From an uncultured bacterium (lineage in GTDB: Bacteria; Chloroflexota; Anaerolineae; JACIWP01), in contig CAIQJD010000707.1 of assembly GCA_903872005.1 (NCBI GenBank), positions 1-15,654 on the forward strand: DNA of 15,654 bases. The letters run 5' to 3'. Shown here in pieces: positions 14,607 through 15,654 of this stretch (the first letter of the stretch is position 1; each line of letters begins with the position of its first letter). Both the position numbers and the translations under genes were made by a program. Below the pieces are notes generated by a model, which saw only the letters and a program-made list of their open reading frames with translations, was not told where the DNA came from and made no database searches.

Positions 14607-15518
14607 ATGACAGCTCAAGATTTGCATCTCAAAGGCGCGGACGTGAGCCAGGATTGGACGAAACGCAAAGTGGAATCGCTGTGGAGCCGCGCGCTGCGCC
14701 GCTTCCTGCGCCACAAGTTGGCCGTCAGCGGACTCATCGTGTTGGTCCTGCTCATGCTCTCTGCCATCTTCGCGCCCATCGTCGCCATCCAAGATCCGTA
14801 CAAGATTGACCTGGCGCACTTTCGCGAAGCGCCCTCGGCGGCGCACTGGTTGGGCACCGATGCGGCCGGCCGCGATGTCTACGCCCGCCTGGTCTTCGCC
14901 ACGCGCATCTCGCTCTCTGTGGGCCTGGTCTCGGTAGGCATCTCGGTATTGATCGGCACGCTGCTGGGCTCGGTCGCCGGCTACTACGGCGGCTGGGTTG
15001 ATACGCTGCTCATGCGCGTCACCGACATCTTCCTCTGCTTCCCCTCGCTGGTCATCATCCTGGTGGTCGTCGCGTTGGTCGGGCCCAGCATCTACAACGT
15101 CATGGCCGTCATCGACCTGTTGAGCTGGCCTTCGGTCTCGCGGTTGGTGCGCGGCCAGTTCCTTTCTATCCGTCAGGTGGATTTCGTGACCGCGGCGCGC
15201 TGCATCGGCTCGTATGACCGCTACATTATCTTCCGGCATATCTTCCCCAGCGCGCTCTCGCCCATTGTGGTCAACGCCACCTTTGGCATCGCCTACGCCA
15301 TTCTGACCGAAGCCGGCCTCAGCTTTCTCGGCCTCGGCGTGCAGCCGCCCACAGCCAGTTGGGGCAACATGCTGCTGGACGCGCAGTCGCTCACCATCCT
15401 GGAGGGCATGCCCTGGTTGTGGGCGCCGCCGGGCTTCGCCATCCTGATCACGGTGTTGGTGATCAACTTCATCGGGGATGGCCTGCGCGACGCGATTGAC
15501 CCGCGCATGGTGGTGTAG
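14607..15518 (+). CDS. ABC transporter permease, DppC/OppC type
   Basis: A 303-residue inner-membrane permease of the DppC group. The cytoplasmic N-terminal tail (1-35) leads to a first membrane segment at about 37-61 and then the family signature HWLGTDAAGRDVYARL (80-95). The EAA loop lies at about 192-219 (DFVTAARCIGSYDRYIIFRH, then PSALSP), followed by LSFLGLGVQPPTASWGNML (238-256), which is diagnostic of this subfamily. GAGG lies 12 bases before the ATG at 14607, a slightly long spacing. A GTG at residue 13 is a less likely start. It forms a heterodimer with the preceding permease. The next gene is an exported protein rather than the expected ATPases, so energising subunits must be further downstream or shared from elsewhere. 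Confidence 0.95.
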   Translation: MTAQDLHLKGADVSQDWTKRKVESLWSRALRRFLRHKLAVSGLIVLVLLMLSAIFAPIVAIQDPYKIDLAHFREAPSAAHWLGTDAAGRDVYARLVFATRISLSVGLVSVGISVLIGTLLGSVAGYYGGWVDTLLMRVTDIFLCFPSLVIILVVVALVGPSIYNVMAVIDLLSWPSVSRLVRGQFLSIRQVDFVTAARCIGSYDRYIIFRHIFPSALSPIVVNATFGIAYAILTEAGLSFLGLGVQPPTASWGNMLLDAQSLTILEGMPWLWAPPGFAILITVLVINFIGDGLRDAIDPRMVV

Positions 15519-15528
15519 AACTGATATA

Positions 15529-15545
15529 CCGCGGAGAACGCGGAG
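15529..15545. repeat. Short CGCGGAG direct repeat with hairpin potential
   Basis: CGCGGAG occurs at 15530-15536 and again at 15539-15545, a 9-base period, and CCGCG/CGCGG (15529-15533, 15539-15543) can pair around GAGAA. It lies between the DppC-like gene and the next start. It may be a fragment of a dispersed intergenic repeat; one copy is too little to be sure. Confidence 0.4.
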
Positions 15546-15569
15546 GTAGGATGGGGTGGAGGTTTGTAG

Positions 15570-15654
15570 ATGCGTATCTCAAGACCTCTGCTGATCGCCG
15601 GCCTGATCTTTCTCCTGGGCGCGCTCTTGACCTTCTCAGTCGCGGCTCAAGGCG
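15570..15654 (+). CDS. Start of an exported protein (partial, cut by window end)
   Basis: The ATG at 15570 is preceded by GGAGG with 7 bases of spacing. The 28 visible residues begin MRISRPLLIAGLIFLLGALL and continue TFSVAAQG, which is a clear secretion signal: positive N terminus, long hydrophobic core and a likely signal-peptidase I site after SVA or VAA. There is no lipobox cysteine in view. It lies 51 bases after the DppC-like gene on the same strand and may belong to the operon. If so, it would be an extracytoplasmic enzyme or binding protein acting before import. The mature sequence is outside the window, so no function is given. Confidence 0.7.
   Translation, partial: MRISRPLLIAGLIFLLGALLTFSVAAQG

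Noticed and set aside
1..15654. CRISPR array, tRNA, rRNA, insertion sequence or phage genes
   Set aside because: No regularly spaced direct repeats, tRNA-like cloverleaf, rRNA sequence or transposase/integrase signature was seen on either strand.

Overview
The window looks like a chromosomal segment of a Chloroflexota bacterium, probably Anaerolineae-like. It is GC-rich, with many GCCGGC-type words. Both family-5 solute-binding lipoproteins carry low-complexity linkers between the lipobox and the binding domain (an Ala/Pro/Thr stretch in one, IVEK/TVVVE repeats in the other), a style familiar from that phylum. Palindromic intergenic repeats are also present. The assignment is inference from style, not from a marker gene.

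The layout is two outward-facing gene groups around a 378-base regulatory region (7210-7587) that carries one near-consensus sigma-70 promoter for each side. Leftward (minus strand): DeoR-family regulator (7209-6436), Asp-box sialidase-like protein (6351-5110), oligopeptide-type solute-binding lipoprotein (4953-3223), then two tandem paralogous TIM-barrel glycoside-hydrolase-like proteins (3109-1574 and 1572-61). Rightward (plus strand): a second Asp-box protein (7588-8703), a uroporphyrinogen-decarboxylase/MtaA-family protein (8705-9850), a GntR/FadR-family regulator (9870-10616), a DapA/NanA-family class I aldolase (10621-11508), a second solute-binding lipoprotein (11797-13536), DppB-like and DppC-like permeases (13607-14569, 14607-15518), and the start of an exported protein that runs off the end (15570 onward).

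Taken together this is a catabolic island. A solute, probably a glycan fragment or sugar derivative although the transporter family also takes peptides, is captured by two lipoproteins and brought in through one permease pair. Inside, four proteins without export signals (two beta-propellers and two TIM barrels) would act on it, an aldolase would cleave or form a keto acid, and a zinc-type methyltransferase-like protein would add a further step. Two regulators of different families give local control. No transport ATPase, sugar kinase or corrinoid protein is in view. The substrate cannot be read from the sequence; the aldolase, the UroD-family protein and the propellers all deviate at key positions from well-known relatives, so the pathway may be undescribed.

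Non-coding structure worth attention: an 8-bp inverted repeat overlapping the rightward -10 box, an AT-rich tract upstream of the leftward -35 box, strong hairpins directly after both solute-binding genes, and a 288-base gap (11509-11796) with a palindromic repeat and a possible structured leader.
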